Positions 41,300-52,002 of a stretch of DNA of 64,000 nt are shown one piece after another. Source of the DNA: Molanna angustata (taxonomy: Eukaryota > Arthropoda > Insecta > Trichoptera > Molannidae). Positions within the stretch are counted from its first letter, which is position 1. Each line of letters begins with the position of its first letter. The position numbers were made by a program, and so were the translations under genes. Location of the stretch: assembly GCA_963576475.1 (NCBI GenBank), contig OY754973.1:5468893-5532892 (forward strand). The letters run 5' to 3'. Under the pieces are notes generated by a model, which was not told the DNA's origin, searched no databases, and saw nothing but the letters and a program-made list of their open reading frames with translations.

Positions 41300-41976
41300 A
41301 ATATACTTTCTACATGATGCATGATGAGTAATTGAAAAAAAGCATTTCTAGCAAGATTAGCATGTATGAGACAGTGTATCAATGTTGATGAGGCGATGTA
41401 TGTTGTATGTGTCAAGATAGAAGAATGCGGTGTTCGGTTCTCACTGCAGATAGTAGTGGAGAGTTAAAAATGCACTTGTCTATAGAGACACATACAATAT
41501 CAATATAAAGTTGATCACTCAATTTTCCCATACAGAAGTTATTTTACTTCAGTTATCTACATTTTTCATACAATTATACAATTTATTTCACATTGATATG
41601 GCAGACCTTAGAGTATATTTTTACTGTCTCAAAAGTTCAAACGATTTAAAAATATCTCGATTTTCCAGACCGTGAGAGCATTTTGAAAATTTAGACCGAT
41701 GAAATCATATAGAATAAATTATCGGACATCCATGGAAAATTAATCAGCTTTAAGATAATGAAGTCGATCGAACTTATAGCTTGGGCTGAGGAGATGACAC
41801 AAAAAGGATACGGCGTATGCCATACATACATACATTTCACGATGAAATTCATAGTGTGTACTCTCTACATGATACCCATTGAGAAATTTATGTAAAAAAA
41901 GTTAAAAAACACGCCTAAAAATTGTGAAATCATGACTTTCTTCTATTCCATAATAGTGGAGAGTAAAACTAACGCT
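41300..41976 (-). repeat. Rep-B copy or two joined fragments
   Basis: 41330-41445 is the reverse complement of 18540-18640. 41450-41976 runs from GTAGTGGAGAGTT through CCAGACCGTGAGAGCATTTT to CATGATACCCATTGAGAAAT and the ATAGTGGAGAGTA end, the reverse of 15608-16200. Confidence 0.6.
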
Positions 41977-42234
41977 TTATACTATGACACTTAATAATAT
42001 TCATAATTAATTATTTTATTACGCAAAAAAATAGTTCACATAATGTGGCGGACTACCAGTCAACCACACGTCATTTCTACTAGACAACACTTCATTCTAC
42101 TGACGTCCAATTTTCAACACTTTGAAGGCTGTTATCTGCGAACGCCACCACTACTCAGGGTTCAAAATATTATTCAATCGTTTTTTTCTGTTTTTGTGTG
42201 TTTTTACATAAAAAAAATTGTCTTTGTACTATAA

Positions 42235-42335
42235 AATATAGCCAGGATGGACAATGATAGACTTGAATGAAATCCCCTCTGGCCGCCGCCTACCCGGAAG
42301 ACCACCCAAGAGATGGGAGGATGGGAGGAAAATAA
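42235..42335 (+). pseudogene. non-LTR ORF2 tail scrap
   Basis: AGGATGGACAATGATAGACT and CCGCCGCCTACCCGGAAGAC are the ARMDNDRL...GRRLPGRPPKRW codons of the tails at 22.7 and 26.6 kb, with frame changes. Confidence 0.5.
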
Positions 42336-42344
42336 GGTAAGCTT

Positions 42345-42645
42345 ATTTTCAAGCGAAAAGAATTTCAGTATTACAATATATAGAACTTTCAAAATTGAAT
42401 TGATAGGGATCTCATTAAAATGGCATAATTGGTGAACGTTGCGCAAGCGCATAAAGTGATCACGTAAACCAGCCGATGACAAGTCGTAAGCCCTGTAGGT
42501 GCCTTGATTTCCCGGTTCTCCTACAATAAATATTCCAACTTCGTCTCTATTGAGATAATTAAAAATCTGTTAAAAAATATCTTTGACTCCCGACAGGGAA
42601 AAAAATCCAATGTTTGCGCATATGCAATAATAAAAATATTCGACA
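42345..42645 (-). repeat. Rep-C copy (arm without palindrome)
   Basis: Runs from TTTTCAAGCGAAAAGAATTT to TTTGCGCATATGCAATAATA, nearly the same as 40985-41290. Confidence 0.85.
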
Positions 42646-42818
42646 TGAAAGACTACTTAACAAGTTATTTTGTTAAGCGATTACCTAGAATAAAAAGTTT
42701 ACTAAATAAAACGGGCCATAATGTAAGTCAAAGTTTTTGATTTTTCTCTTGTTTTTTTATTGTTTTCTTTTTTCTTTTACAAATACCTACATATGTTACA
42801 TATGCATCATTTATTTTT

Positions 42819-43062
42819 TTATAATAAATTTTCGAAATGTGCACCATTATTAGCTATGCATAGCCTACATCTTCTCAAAAAGTCGCTCTTCAGTTTGTTG
42901 AATGCTTCTTCATTTCCGTTAATCATAATTTGTGCCTGAGCCAATTTTTGTCTTAATTCCTCAATTGAATTGTATTCAATTTTGTATACTAACTCTTTGT
43001 AATAACCCCAAATACAAAAGTCCACAGGATTTAAATCTGGGGATCTTGGGGGCCAGACGCTA
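42819..43062 (-). pseudogene. mariner/IS630-type DDE transposase, C-terminal fragment
   Basis: The minus strand reads WPPRSPDLNPVDFCIWGYYK and continues through IEELRQKLAQAQ to RCRLCIANNGAHFENLL and a stop. (Y/R)SPDLNPxDF contains the third catalytic aspartate of mariner-type DD(D/E) transposases, and L-I-NGGHFE(H/N)LL is a usual C-terminus in insect members. The first two catalytic residues are missing. Downstream at 43715-43741 the sequence CATGATACACCCTGTATAC resembles a mariner-type terminal end. It is a relic. Confidence 0.75.
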
Positions 43063-43964
43063 AACTACTGAAAAATAATCGAACTAAAAAAAAGAAATTT
43101 TTGTTTTACTTCTTTATTTGAATTTTTTATTATTTGAATAAAGTAGGTAAGTACCACAATAAATACGATTGAATAAAACAAATAATTTAAAAACAATTTT
43201 TATTACCCATTTAAGAAGTCTCTGTCTTAAGGAAAAAATATCGATTTTTGGTACTCGTACAATTTAAGTGAGTTTTTCAACATGATTCTCTAATAGAAGG
43301 CGAATGAAATTTGCAGAGTTGGCTCCATATGAATGGTAGTAGTTTTTAAGATAACTTGTGGAAAAAAAAGTTATGTGAAATTATTGTTCCAAGAGCCTTT
43401 GAAAAGTTAGTGGAAAATTGAGTCTTCCAAAATTTTTTAAGTTTTTTTTTTGTTTTTAAAGTTATTAGGTACTGACTCACAACGGTATTATTTTCATTAT
43501 TTTCATAAATTACTATTTAACTATTCCCTGAAAAAAAAAATCATGATCGCAAACCTAATAGTTTAGGTACAGTGATGTAGTTTATTATGAAATCCGATTT
43601 TTATTCAAAATTTACAAAAGTGTACATAACTTTTGAACCACCCAATATCGCTGGACATACATGGGGGTTAAATCGATAGGTATTGAGGTCCTCTACCTCC
43701 ATGCTTCGGTTGATCCACTCCTCATGATACACCCTGTATACAACTAATGTACCCAATATAATATATTATATGAAGAACAAAAAAAACATCAGTGTAATTT
43801 TTTCTTGTTCAAATGTTTCCAATCTTTGATTGCATTTTTAAAATATATAGTTCATGTCATTAACCATATTGACATAGGTAGGTACTACACATTTTATTAT
43901 ATATAAACATCAACTCTAGTTGTTTGGAAAAAATTGCCGTTTGTCAATTAACCCGCCAGTGTTC

Positions 43965-44350
43965 AAATTATGTGAAAAATGAGGACATAAGGAGAGAATG
44001 TGAGATAAAGAAGGGTATCAGAAGTAAAATGAAAGTGAATGCTTTGAGGGGGTTTGGGCATGTTGAAAGAACGAACGATGAACAACTGACCAAATAAATA
44101 ACATACATGGGTGTAAGAGATGGAGTGAATAAAAGGGGTTGCCACAGAAAGGGATGGCATGACCATGTGTATGATATTTTGAAAGAAGCAAATATAAAAA
44201 GCTTGAAAAATTTACGAGCATGTATGAGACGATGCATGGATGTAAAGGAAGCCAAACATGTGTGCGAAAATGGAGGAGTAGGTACGGCGCTCGATTCTCT
44301 CTGCTTACCCAAAAACGTGATAGTATGTATGGATGTATGTATGTATGTAT
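43965..44350 (+). pseudogene. non-LTR ORF2 tail with (ATGT)n 3' end
   Basis: MKVNALRGFGHVERTNDEQL then TK, a stop, RDGVNKRGCHRKGWHDHVYD, and MRRCMDVKEAKHVCENGGVG. It ends in GTATGTATGGATGTATGTAT at ~44323. Same family as 16.9 and 54.1 kb. Confidence 0.7.
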
Positions 44351-44631
44351 TTTTACTATATGTACTCATTTCTACTGTACACATTATCAAACAAAAAATC
44401 AATAAACTCAATATTATATGTATTCCAGTTTATTTTTCGTTTGTAATTAAATAAATGTCTGAATACAAATTCCATTTAACACTCGACAACAATATAACCC
44501 GATATTCAACTACTCTTATACCCAGGAAAACAGCTCGTATTTAATTTTTCTAGGAATGTAAAGGAATAATACATATTAGAAGGGTTTGATAACTGCGTTG
44601 TAAAGTACATTTTAAAATACTTCTGTATTTC

Positions 44632-44812
44632 GTCTGGTTCGACCGGCGAAATCAAAATCCTAGAGATTACCCATATCATGGATATAATTATCGTATGGAG
44701 TTCTATGACATCTAAATATATTATAGAACTCGATATAATAATTATATCCATGAAATGGGTAATCACGAGGGTTTAGATTTCGCCGATTGAACCAGACTTG
44801 CCCCCCAGATCT
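44632..44812. mobile_element. foldback MITE (family M), copy 1
   Basis: GTCTGGTTCGACCGGCGAAA...CCCATATCATGGATATAATT pairs with AATTATATCCATGAAATGGG...TTTCGCCGATTGAACCAGAC. A second copy is at 62215-62375. Non-coding. Confidence 0.8.
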
Positions 44813-45087
44813 CACTGTTTTACGGATAAATATTAAATCAACATTATAACAACGAAATCAACAACTATGTTGTGATGGAACAACTACATATGATAACTTG
44901 TTCGCTGAAGTGGTCCTTTAAATAAAAATATATAAATTATAGCAAATAGTTTAGTCCACATATATGTAGATATCGCTACACGTCTAAAGTAATCACGAGG
45001 GTGCGAAAACCGCTACCCTCCACCACGAATAATTTTAAATGATGATGTTTAGTGATAATTGCAAAAAAAATCTATTTAATTTTTTAA

Positions 45088-45326
45088 GGCCCTCGTGGCT
45101 CAGTTGGTTGGATATCTGACTGCTGATCCAAGGGTCCCGGGTTCGATTCCCGGTGGAGACACAGTTTTTAAAATTGTGTTTTCAGTCTGGATCAGTGAGA
45201 CGATTAATATCGTAAGTCTCCAGAATGTGGCAACTTGTTATTGGGTGCGTGTTAAATAATTATTTGACATAGTACCTGTTTGTTGCCCGAGAAGCTATAT
45301 AAAATAAAAATAAATAAATAAAATAA
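45088..45326 (+). mobile_element. tRNA-derived SINE, best full-length copy
   Basis: The head GGCCCTCGTGGCTCAGTTGG holds the A box and GGTTCGATTCCC the B box, followed by a body with CCAGAATGTGGCAAC and the 3' segment TTGCCCGAGAAG, then an A/T-rich tail with AAATA units. Pol III-type internal promoter boxes without a foldable complete tRNA mark it as a SINE and not a tRNA gene. It is the reference for the other copies in this window. Confidence 0.88.
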
Positions 45327-45539
45327 GGTTGTATACAATTAAATGCACAAAGGCATGTATATTGCCACAACGCAATCACTTCCAACGTTCCAACCAACCC
45401 GAGTAAAGTAAAAGATACAAAAGTATAATGGGATAGTATATTAAAAAAACACGTATAAAAATAAATTAAACATACATAAACCTTATTAAAATTAACTTAC
45501 ACTTTGACGAATAAAAATAAAAGAATTGATTTATATAAC

Positions 45540-45775
45540 GCCGGGTAATCGAAAATACAACAGGCAACAATAACATATCAAATAGTTCAGCAATGAGGTT
45601 CACCACCCATTCTGAATGTAGTGTCTTTTGAGGTGAGACGAGACTGGTGTGTGGGTATACACAGATATGTTGTGCTCCCTTTTATAAGGCAATGCACACC
45701 CGCACACCTTTCTCTGGTTACCCCGCATTGTGGTATATGCCGTGATTGTATGAATGAATGAATGAATGAAAACTC
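45540..45775 (+). repeat. Rep-A copy with (GAAT)n tail
   Basis: Most complete copy: AATCGAAAATACAACAGGCA to ATGCCGTGATTGTATGAATG, ending in four GAAT-type units. A short tandem 3' tail suggests the end of a non-LTR element. Confidence 0.7.
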
Positions 45776-45969
45776 TGGGACAGGCATAGCCTAGTAGAGT
45801 AGCCTAATCCACAAATTAAAATATATATAAATATGTATACACTTGTGACAAACTTCAAGTTAATTATAGTATTACCTATACATTTTATTTACTTTGTATT
45901 AAGTTATATTGTACCTACTTCTTATATTACTATACATGTAAAAAAAAGATTTTAATAAATAAACTCACA

Positions 45970-46130
45970 TTGCCCTACGAGGTTCCACCCATTCTGAATG
46001 TTGCTTTTTGAGGTGAGACAAGACTGCTGTGTGGGAGGCATCTTGCTTTTTTATGAGGTAATGCACACCCGCACACCTGTAGCTGGTTCCCCCACATTGT
46101 GGAATATGCTATATGGTATTGTATGAATCT
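45970..46130 (+). repeat. Rep-A copy
   Basis: GAGGTTCCACCCATTCTGAA through AATGCACACCCGCACACCTG to TGGAATATGCTATATGGTAT. Confidence 0.7.
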
Positions 46131-46162
46131 TCTAGATTTTAAATGCCTCGAATAAAGTTAAA

Positions 46163-46232
46163 TGTATTATTTTATTAGGTTCTCGGGCAACTATCAGGTA
46201 CTTTGTCAAATATTAATTCAACACGCATTCAA
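46163..46232 (-). mobile_element. tRNA-derived SINE, 3' part, split by the LINE
   Basis: Read on the minus strand it ends TTGCCCGAGAA and then an A-rich tail, as in the intact copy at 45088. The sequence resumes at 52317 after the LINE, sharing the 10-bp duplicated site. Confidence 0.85.
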
Positions 46233-46462
46233 GAGTTAAGACCGGAGTGCCGTGCGGAGCGCACGTGTTTTGGTTTGTGTTAAACGTGTTGTTGTGTATA
46301 TTGACAGTGTTTTGGTGAGTTCGTTCCATTATTTTCCTTTAAATAATTTATAAATACTTTATTTGTTATTTCGTTTATATGAACGTTCGTTCATTTATGT
46401 TTTCTTTTTTTCATTTTCGTTTATTGTCTGATTTTTAAAATATATCAAGAACTAGATTAAAA

Positions 46463-47869
46463 ATGGAGACTGCGGGTGGGGAGGTGTCGCACCTCCCCAC
46501 CTCGCTTGTCGGTAAGCGAGGAAGGGACGATGATATTACAGCTCCGGCAAACAAAAAAAGCAACAACGGTGTTACTATAAAAGACTCCAGTGGCGGAGAG
46601 TACAAAATTAGGTATAATTCTACTTTTTCATGTCCATTCGTAGTTCACGTACAAAAACAGACGGATAATGGTTTTGCTAGTATGGATTCAGTCTCCTTTG
46701 GGTCGTTTATATACAGGAAAAATTTTGAAAATATTTCGAGAATAAAATCCGTGGGAAGACAAAAGGTCGCCGTAGAGTTTAATACCATCGAAGCCGCAAA
46801 TAGATTTTTGGACGATGAAAACCTGAGTAATCATGGGTATATTGCATTCATCCCAAAGTATCTGTCATCACGAATGGGGGTATTGAGAAATATTCCGGTA
46901 GACATGTCTGAGGAGGATTTGCTCCAACACATCTCCACACCCAGGGGCTTTGGAAAAATTATAAAACTGCGCAGACTAACATTTAAAACTTTTGAAAACG
47001 ATAAAACTGTTTGGAAACCAGCGAGATCAATCGTGATGTCTGTTGAAGGACAGGAATTACCTTCCCATGTATATTTATTTTTCAATAGAATACCTGTAGA
47101 GACATACGTCCTCCCGACAGTACAGTGTTACCAATGCTGCAAATTTGGTCATACTAAACTGCAGTGCAGAGGTAAAGAAGTTTGTTACAGATGCGGTAGT
47201 AACCATACAGGAGACAAGTGTACGATTGGGGACGATCATGTATCGTGTGTGAATTGTGGAGGTCGGCACCCTGCAGTCAGCGTTCTTTGCCCAGAAATAG
47301 CGAGACAGAAAAATATAAAAAAAGTAATGGCGGAAAATTCCATATCATACTACGAAGCAAGCTTAAGATTCCCAAGAAGTAAACCGGCCTATTCGGCAGT
47401 AGCTGCGCATAATCTCAATCAAAGACCAATACAGGATGGTCCACCTCCGCGGTCCCCTACTCGGTCCATACCGAGATCACCACCTAGAGGCTCGGAGAGT
47501 TTTGCAGGTAAAATCAGTCAAAAAATGAGGGTTACTCAACTATCATCAATAACTAAAGAAAACAGTAAAAAAAAGTACCTCTCTAAAATTGTTGATGAGC
47601 TAAAATTAATATTAGTAGCCCCGGATGGCAACTATCCCCAACCGGAGGACGGCTGCATTTTAAAAGCAAACAACCTAATTGAAGAAGCTATCACCGCGAT
47701 AACCAATCTCGAAAACCATCTAACGGCCGGTAATTTTATATCTTCCCCGACTTCAGATAAATTTATAATGTCCCAACTTGAAAATATTCGAGCCGACAGG
47801 CAACTTGTAAATACAACTGACAGTTTATCATCTCAAAGAAAAGAAACGTTTACCGAGGACTCTGAATAA
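46463..47869 (+). CDS. LINE ORF1, gag-like zinc-knuckle nucleic-acid-binding protein
   Basis: 468 codons from the ATG at 46463, the first after the 5' UTR and preceded by an A-rich context, to TAA. Three tandem zinc knuckles occur at about residues 221-275: CYQCCKFGHTKLQC (CX2CX4HX4C), CYRCGSNHTGDKC (CX2CX3HX4C) and CVNCGGRHPAVSVLC (CX2CX3HX6C). This triplet is typical of ORF1 in I, Jockey and R1 LINEs. Upstream of it is an RRM-like region (residues ~135-215), and downstream a proline/arginine-rich linker (PPPRSPTRSIPRSPPRG). By family knowledge the protein coats the element RNA and escorts it to the target. It precedes the reverse-transcriptase gene by 101 bp on the same strand, so both are expected from one transcript. 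There are no stops or frameshifts. Confidence 0.9.
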   Translation: METAGGEVSHLPTSLVGKRGRDDDITAPANKKSNNGVTIKDSSGGEYKIRYNSTFSCPFVVHVQKQTDNGFASMDSVSFGSFIYRKNFENISRIKSVGRQKVAVEFNTIEAANRFLDDENLSNHGYIAFIPKYLSSRMGVLRNIPVDMSEEDLLQHISTPRGFGKIIKLRRLTFKTFENDKTVWKPARSIVMSVEGQELPSHVYLFFNRIPVETYVLPTVQCYQCCKFGHTKLQCRGKEVCYRCGSNHTGDKCTIGDDHVSCVNCGGRHPAVSVLCPEIARQKNIKKVMAENSISYYEASLRFPRSKPAYSAVAAHNLNQRPIQDGPPPRSPTRSIPRSPPRGSESFAGKISQKMRVTQLSSITKENSKKKYLSKIVDELKLILVAPDGNYPQPEDGCILKANNLIEEAITAITNLENHLTAGNFISSPTSDKFIMSQLENIRADRQLVNTTDSLSSQRKETFTEDSE

Positions 47870-47970
47870 TAACATTTTGTTTCTTTAACATCGCTCTTGC
47901 TTATAAATTAATATATATTTATTTTTTTTTTTTTTTTATTTTTTATACTAATACATTTTTTTAATTTTTA

Positions 47971-50900
47971 ATGGCGGGAAATAATTCTATCAATATCCTA
48001 CAATATAACTGCAGGAGCGCTATATGCAACAAACAGGATATTTTGAAAATTGCTTTAGACTATCATACATCGATAATGGCTCTCTCGGAAACCTGGCTTA
48101 AGCCAGAAAGAACATTTGGCGTAGAGGGGTTCACGTGCTTGAGGGATGATCGGCCTGCAGGATATGGAGGGGCAGCATTGCTAATTAAGGACAGCCTTCC
48201 CTTTTCCCCTATTTCTGTTAAGCCACCACTATGTCCATTTGAAATTGTTGGCGCTAGGATCTTTAACACTACATTTCTCTCTATTTATATTTCCCCTAGT
48301 ATTTCACAAGAATCTTCCACATATTTAAAAAAGGTTTTAGAGAACTCTCCAAAACCATTGGTACTCTTAGGAGACCTTAACGCGCATCACCCCTTGTGGG
48401 GTTGCCATAATACAGATGTACCGGGCAGGAGAATCGTGGAATATCTGAACGACTTTGATCTTTGTGTATTGAACGATGGCTCCCCTACAAGAATTCCGGT
48501 TCCTTACCAGCAGGCTAGCATCCCTGACTTATCAATTACCAGTTGCGATGTGGCTTCTGTGTTTTGTTGGAATACGTTGGAGGAAGTAGGTGGTAGCGAC
48601 CATTTTCCAATTCTATTGGAATGGAGCTCCCCTGAGATCAAGGTTGTAAAGAGATTTATTAGAACAAATCCTGCTACTGGTAGCAAAAAAAATATTGATA
48701 GGAAAGTGTTAAGGAATGCCAATTGGGGAGATTTTAAAGAATTTTGTGATGGATCTTGTGGTTCTCTGCCTCATCCAACAAATGATAACATAAATGAATG
48801 CTCTGATTCTCTGAATAATATGCTCCATAAAATTCCCAACTTTCAGAATAAAACTCCTTTCAAAAAGACCCAACACCCGTTTGTCCCATGGTGGGATGAC
48901 GACTGTGAGAAAATGTTACAGAATCGTAGAGAGGTACTTAAAAGATATAAGTACAACTCGAATTTTGAAAACTTTATCGCTTTTAAAAATACCCAGGCTC
49001 AGGCCAAGAAATTGTTCAGAGCTAAAAAGAAGGCTGGATGGATAGCTTTTTGCACTTCTTTATCCCCCCAAACACCAATCAGTACTGTATGGTCTAACAT
49101 ACGTAAATTTAGGGGCACTTATAAAAGCAGAAAAACAAACCATATCTCTGAACTCCCTTTCTCCGCCTTCATCAACAAGTTGGCTCCCCCTTATGTCCCG
49201 AACTTAAAGGAGATTTGGTCTCTAGATAGCTTAAATGTACAAAGGTATACAATAGACCTGAATATCTCTAACACTACAAAAAAATTGGATGACCACTCTT
49301 TCTTGGTCTCGCAGTTCTCTTTGGAGGAGCTCAGCTCTGTCCTGAGATCTGTTAGGGACTCGGCTCCTGGACTCGATGAAATTCCATACAGTCTTCTATA
49401 CAAGAGTGGTAGCTCAACAATTTCCTACCTTCTAAAGGTAATGAACATTTGCTTTGACAACTGCATAGTGCCAAATACATGGAAAAGTCAGGTGATCATT
49501 CCTATACCTAAAAACCAAAGCAATAGCCCAGAAGATATTTCTTTCAGGCCGATCGCTCTGTCAAGCGTCCTGCTCAAAGTGCTAGAACACATGATAAAAA
49601 GACGACTAGATTGGTTTGCAGAGAAAAGTCAGAGTTTTTCTCCTCTAATGTTCGGGTTTAGAAAAGGGAAATCTACGATGGAAAGCGTCGCTCATCTCGT
49701 TACTGACATTCTGATGGCCTTCTCTGATTCTAAACATGTCGTGGGGGTTAGCTTGGATATTTCTGGTGCTTATGATAACGTTTTGCTTCCGGTATTGGGC
49801 GACAAACTCAGAAAATTCGGCATACCAAACAAAATTGTGTCCTTTTTACATTGTATACTAAGCGAAAGGAAGATCCTGGTGGAAGGCCCCGGTGGTACTA
49901 CTCACAATAGACTCGTCTATAGGGGACTACCGCAGGGGTCTGTCATAAGCCCTATATTGTTCAATATATACATCCACGACGTATTTGAGGACCTATCCGC
50001 GGATTTCAAACTGCTTAATTATGCCGATGATTTTTTTATATACTGTGTAGGTAATGACATTAATAAAACAGAAGATACAATGAACTCTAACTTAAGGATA
50101 CTCTCCAACAAACTTAATTGTTTAGGACTCACATTTAACCCTTCCAAATGTAAAAAAATAATATTTTCTAAAGCAAGAAAACCCAAGCCATGCAATATAT
50201 TTATTAACGATAGTCCACTACCTCAGACACAAGAGTTAAAATTTTTGGGTATTATTCTGGACACTAAACTGACGTGGAATGCTGCCACCTTCTCCATTTC
50301 CAACAGATGCCAAGCAGGACTCAATGCGATGAGAGCAGTTTCAAGAGTCTGGTGGGGATCTCACCCTAGGATCCTAAAGCTAATGTATAACTCTCTCATA
50401 CGATCACAACTAGACTATTGCTGTTTTCTAATGTCACCCTTATCTAAATGCAATAGCAAAAAATTGGATAGAGTCCAATATGAGGCCCTCCGAATTGTTC
50501 TAGGAGCTATGAAATCTTCGCCAGTTGAAGCATTACAGGTTGAAGCAGTAGAACCGCCGTTGGACCTTAGAAGGCAATACTTAGCGGATAAATTTTTCAT
50601 AAGGAGCTGCATTTTGAGTGATAATCCCATAATCAACAAAATACGCGACCTCTATGATATAGTCAAAAAGAATCGTAGATTTTGGGGAAAAAAACCAACA
50701 CCAAATTTAGTATCCAGCTACGGATTTTTGAACTCATACGTCAAAGAAATCAAAAGATATGAAACACTTCCTATCTACACGGTTGCCTACCCTTCACTCA
50801 CTTATCGTCCCCAGGTTGTTAAATTCTTTTCTTCCAAACATGTATCCAATGCATCCATAAATTTTGATAAAATAATGAATAAAGAGTGGAAGGAATACAT

Positions 50901-51759
50901 TCGCGTTTTTACTGATGGATCCAAGGACAAAACTGCAAACTCTACGGGAGCAGCAGTATTCAATGAATATGATGGACACAAAAAACGTATTGCTCTACCG
51001 AAGGAACTCTCAATATTTTCTGCCGAATGCGTTGCGATCCTGGAAGCTTTAAATATCATCTCTCAGAACAATTTTGAAAGCACAATTATATTGAGTGACT
51101 CTCTCAGCGCGATACAAAAAATAAATAATTCATCTTTCAACTACCCTTTGGATTGTACCGTTTTACAAATAAAGCAACTCTTGCACAGCCTTCATGAGCG
51201 GGGTTGTAATGCTGTCCTGGGATGGATCCCAGGTCATGCTGGTATAAGGGGAAATGAAACTGCAGACTGCCTAGCCAAAGAAGCATCAGAATTACCTAGT
51301 TCACCTTCCCATCAAAAGGTGCCTTTCTCGGATGTATTTTTCACCTGTAGAGAACATTTACTAGAAAACTGGCAGACAAGATGGAATGCGTCGCCCTCGA
51401 GATATAGAGCTATACAACCCACAATAAACCGTATTCCGTGGTTTAATAAAATAACTCTGTCCAGACAGAGTACATCAGTCATATGTCGGATTAAATTTGG
51501 GCATGTGTGCACCAAACAGTTTCTGTTTAAAATTGGGGTGATAACAACGGATATATGCGACTGTGGAGAGGAAGAGGAATCTGTCAACCACATATTCTTT
51601 TCATGTAAGGATAGGGGAAAATATCCGGGTTTTATTCCAGACTTAACAAAACTCAAGGTACCATTTCCAACATCCATGAATGCAATACTCTCGGAATTTA
51701 ATCCCAGTATATACAACGTGATTTCAAAATTCATTATCAAAAATAATATAAAAATCTAG
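47971..51759 (+). CDS. LINE ORF2 polyprotein: endonuclease, reverse transcriptase, RNase H
   Basis: 1262 codons, uninterrupted. Residues 1-230 form an APE-type endonuclease: QYNCRS near residue 11, SETWL ~38, LGDLNAHHPLWG ~132 and SDHFPI ~209, which supply the Asn, Glu, Asp and His active-site residues. The reverse transcriptase spans about 480-760: FRPIAL ~526, DISGAYD ~596, GLPQGS ~649 and YADD at ~683-686, the catalytic aspartates. RNase H follows: TDGSKD ~980, SAEC ~1016, SDSLSA ~1041, GHAGIRGNETAD ~1087-1098, giving the D-E-D-H/D set. The end holds a Cys/His cluster (CDCGEEEESVNHIFFSC, ~1196). The protein would nick the target and copy the element RNA there. All catalytic residues visible by eye are present, unlike every other reverse transcriptase in the window. 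Confidence 0.95.
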   Translation: MAGNNSINILQYNCRSAICNKQDILKIALDYHTSIMALSETWLKPERTFGVEGFTCLRDDRPAGYGGAALLIKDSLPFSPISVKPPLCPFEIVGARIFNTTFLSIYISPSISQESSTYLKKVLENSPKPLVLLGDLNAHHPLWGCHNTDVPGRRIVEYLNDFDLCVLNDGSPTRIPVPYQQASIPDLSITSCDVASVFCWNTLEEVGGSDHFPILLEWSSPEIKVVKRFIRTNPATGSKKNIDRKVLRNANWGDFKEFCDGSCGSLPHPTNDNINECSDSLNNMLHKIPNFQNKTPFKKTQHPFVPWWDDDCEKMLQNRREVLKRYKYNSNFENFIAFKNTQAQAKKLFRAKKKAGWIAFCTSLSPQTPISTVWSNIRKFRGTYKSRKTNHISELPFSAFINKLAPPYVPNLKEIWSLDSLNVQRYTIDLNISNTTKKLDDHSFLVSQFSLEELSSVLRSVRDSAPGLDEIPYSLLYKSGSSTISYLLKVMNICFDNCIVPNTWKSQVIIPIPKNQSNSPEDISFRPIALSSVLLKVLEHMIKRRLDWFAEKSQSFSPLMFGFRKGKSTMESVAHLVTDILMAFSDSKHVVGVSLDISGAYDNVLLPVLGDKLRKFGIPNKIVSFLHCILSERKILVEGPGGTTHNRLVYRGLPQGSVISPILFNIYIHDVFEDLSADFKLLNYADDFFIYCVGNDINKTEDTMNSNLRILSNKLNCLGLTFNPSKCKKIIFSKARKPKPCNIFINDSPLPQTQELKFLGIILDTKLTWNAATFSISNRCQAGLNAMRAVSRVWWGSHPRILKLMYNSLIRSQLDYCCFLMSPLSKCNSKKLDRVQYEALRIVLGAMKSSPVEALQVEAVEPPLDLRRQYLADKFFIRSCILSDNPIINKIRDLYDIVKKNRRFWGKKPTPNLVSSYGFLNSYVKEIKRYETLPIYTVAYPSLTYRPQVVKFFSSKHVSNASINFDKIMNKEWKEYIRVFTDGSKDKTANSTGAAVFNEYDGHKKRIALPKELSIFSAECVAILEALNIISQNNFESTIILSDSLSAIQKINNSSFNYPLDCTVLQIKQLLHSLHERGCNAVLGWIPGHAGIRGNETADCLAKEASELPSSPSHQKVPFSDVFFTCREHLLENWQTRWNASPSRYRAIQPTINRIPWFNKITLSRQSTSVICRIKFGHVCTKQFLFKIGVITTDICDCGEEEESVNHIFFSCKDRGKYPGFIPDLTKLKVPFPTSMNAILSEFNPSIYNVISKFIIKNNIKI

Positions 51760-51968
51760 ATAGGCGCAGGTAGAGGGATGTGTCTCTCTATCTCGTTTCA
51801 TCTTCCTAATATTCATTTTTATTTTTTTGTTTTTTATATTTTTTTTTTTTTTTTTAGTTAATAGTTTCTCTATTCATTTGCAGATCGAGAACGAATACCG
51901 AAATTGGTATATTTTTTTTTCTTTTCTTCTTTTCGTTCTTAATTTTAGTTGAAAAAAAAATACCTATA

Positions 51969-52002
<34 letters not shown>

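Noticed and set aside
45088..45160. tRNA gene with A and B boxes
   Set aside because: Part of a multi-copy SINE; the tRNA-like part is not a complete cloverleaf and is fused to a shared body and tail.
46831..51740. Minus-strand frames inside the LINE
   Set aside because: Shadows of the intact ORF1 and ORF2 on the plus strand.
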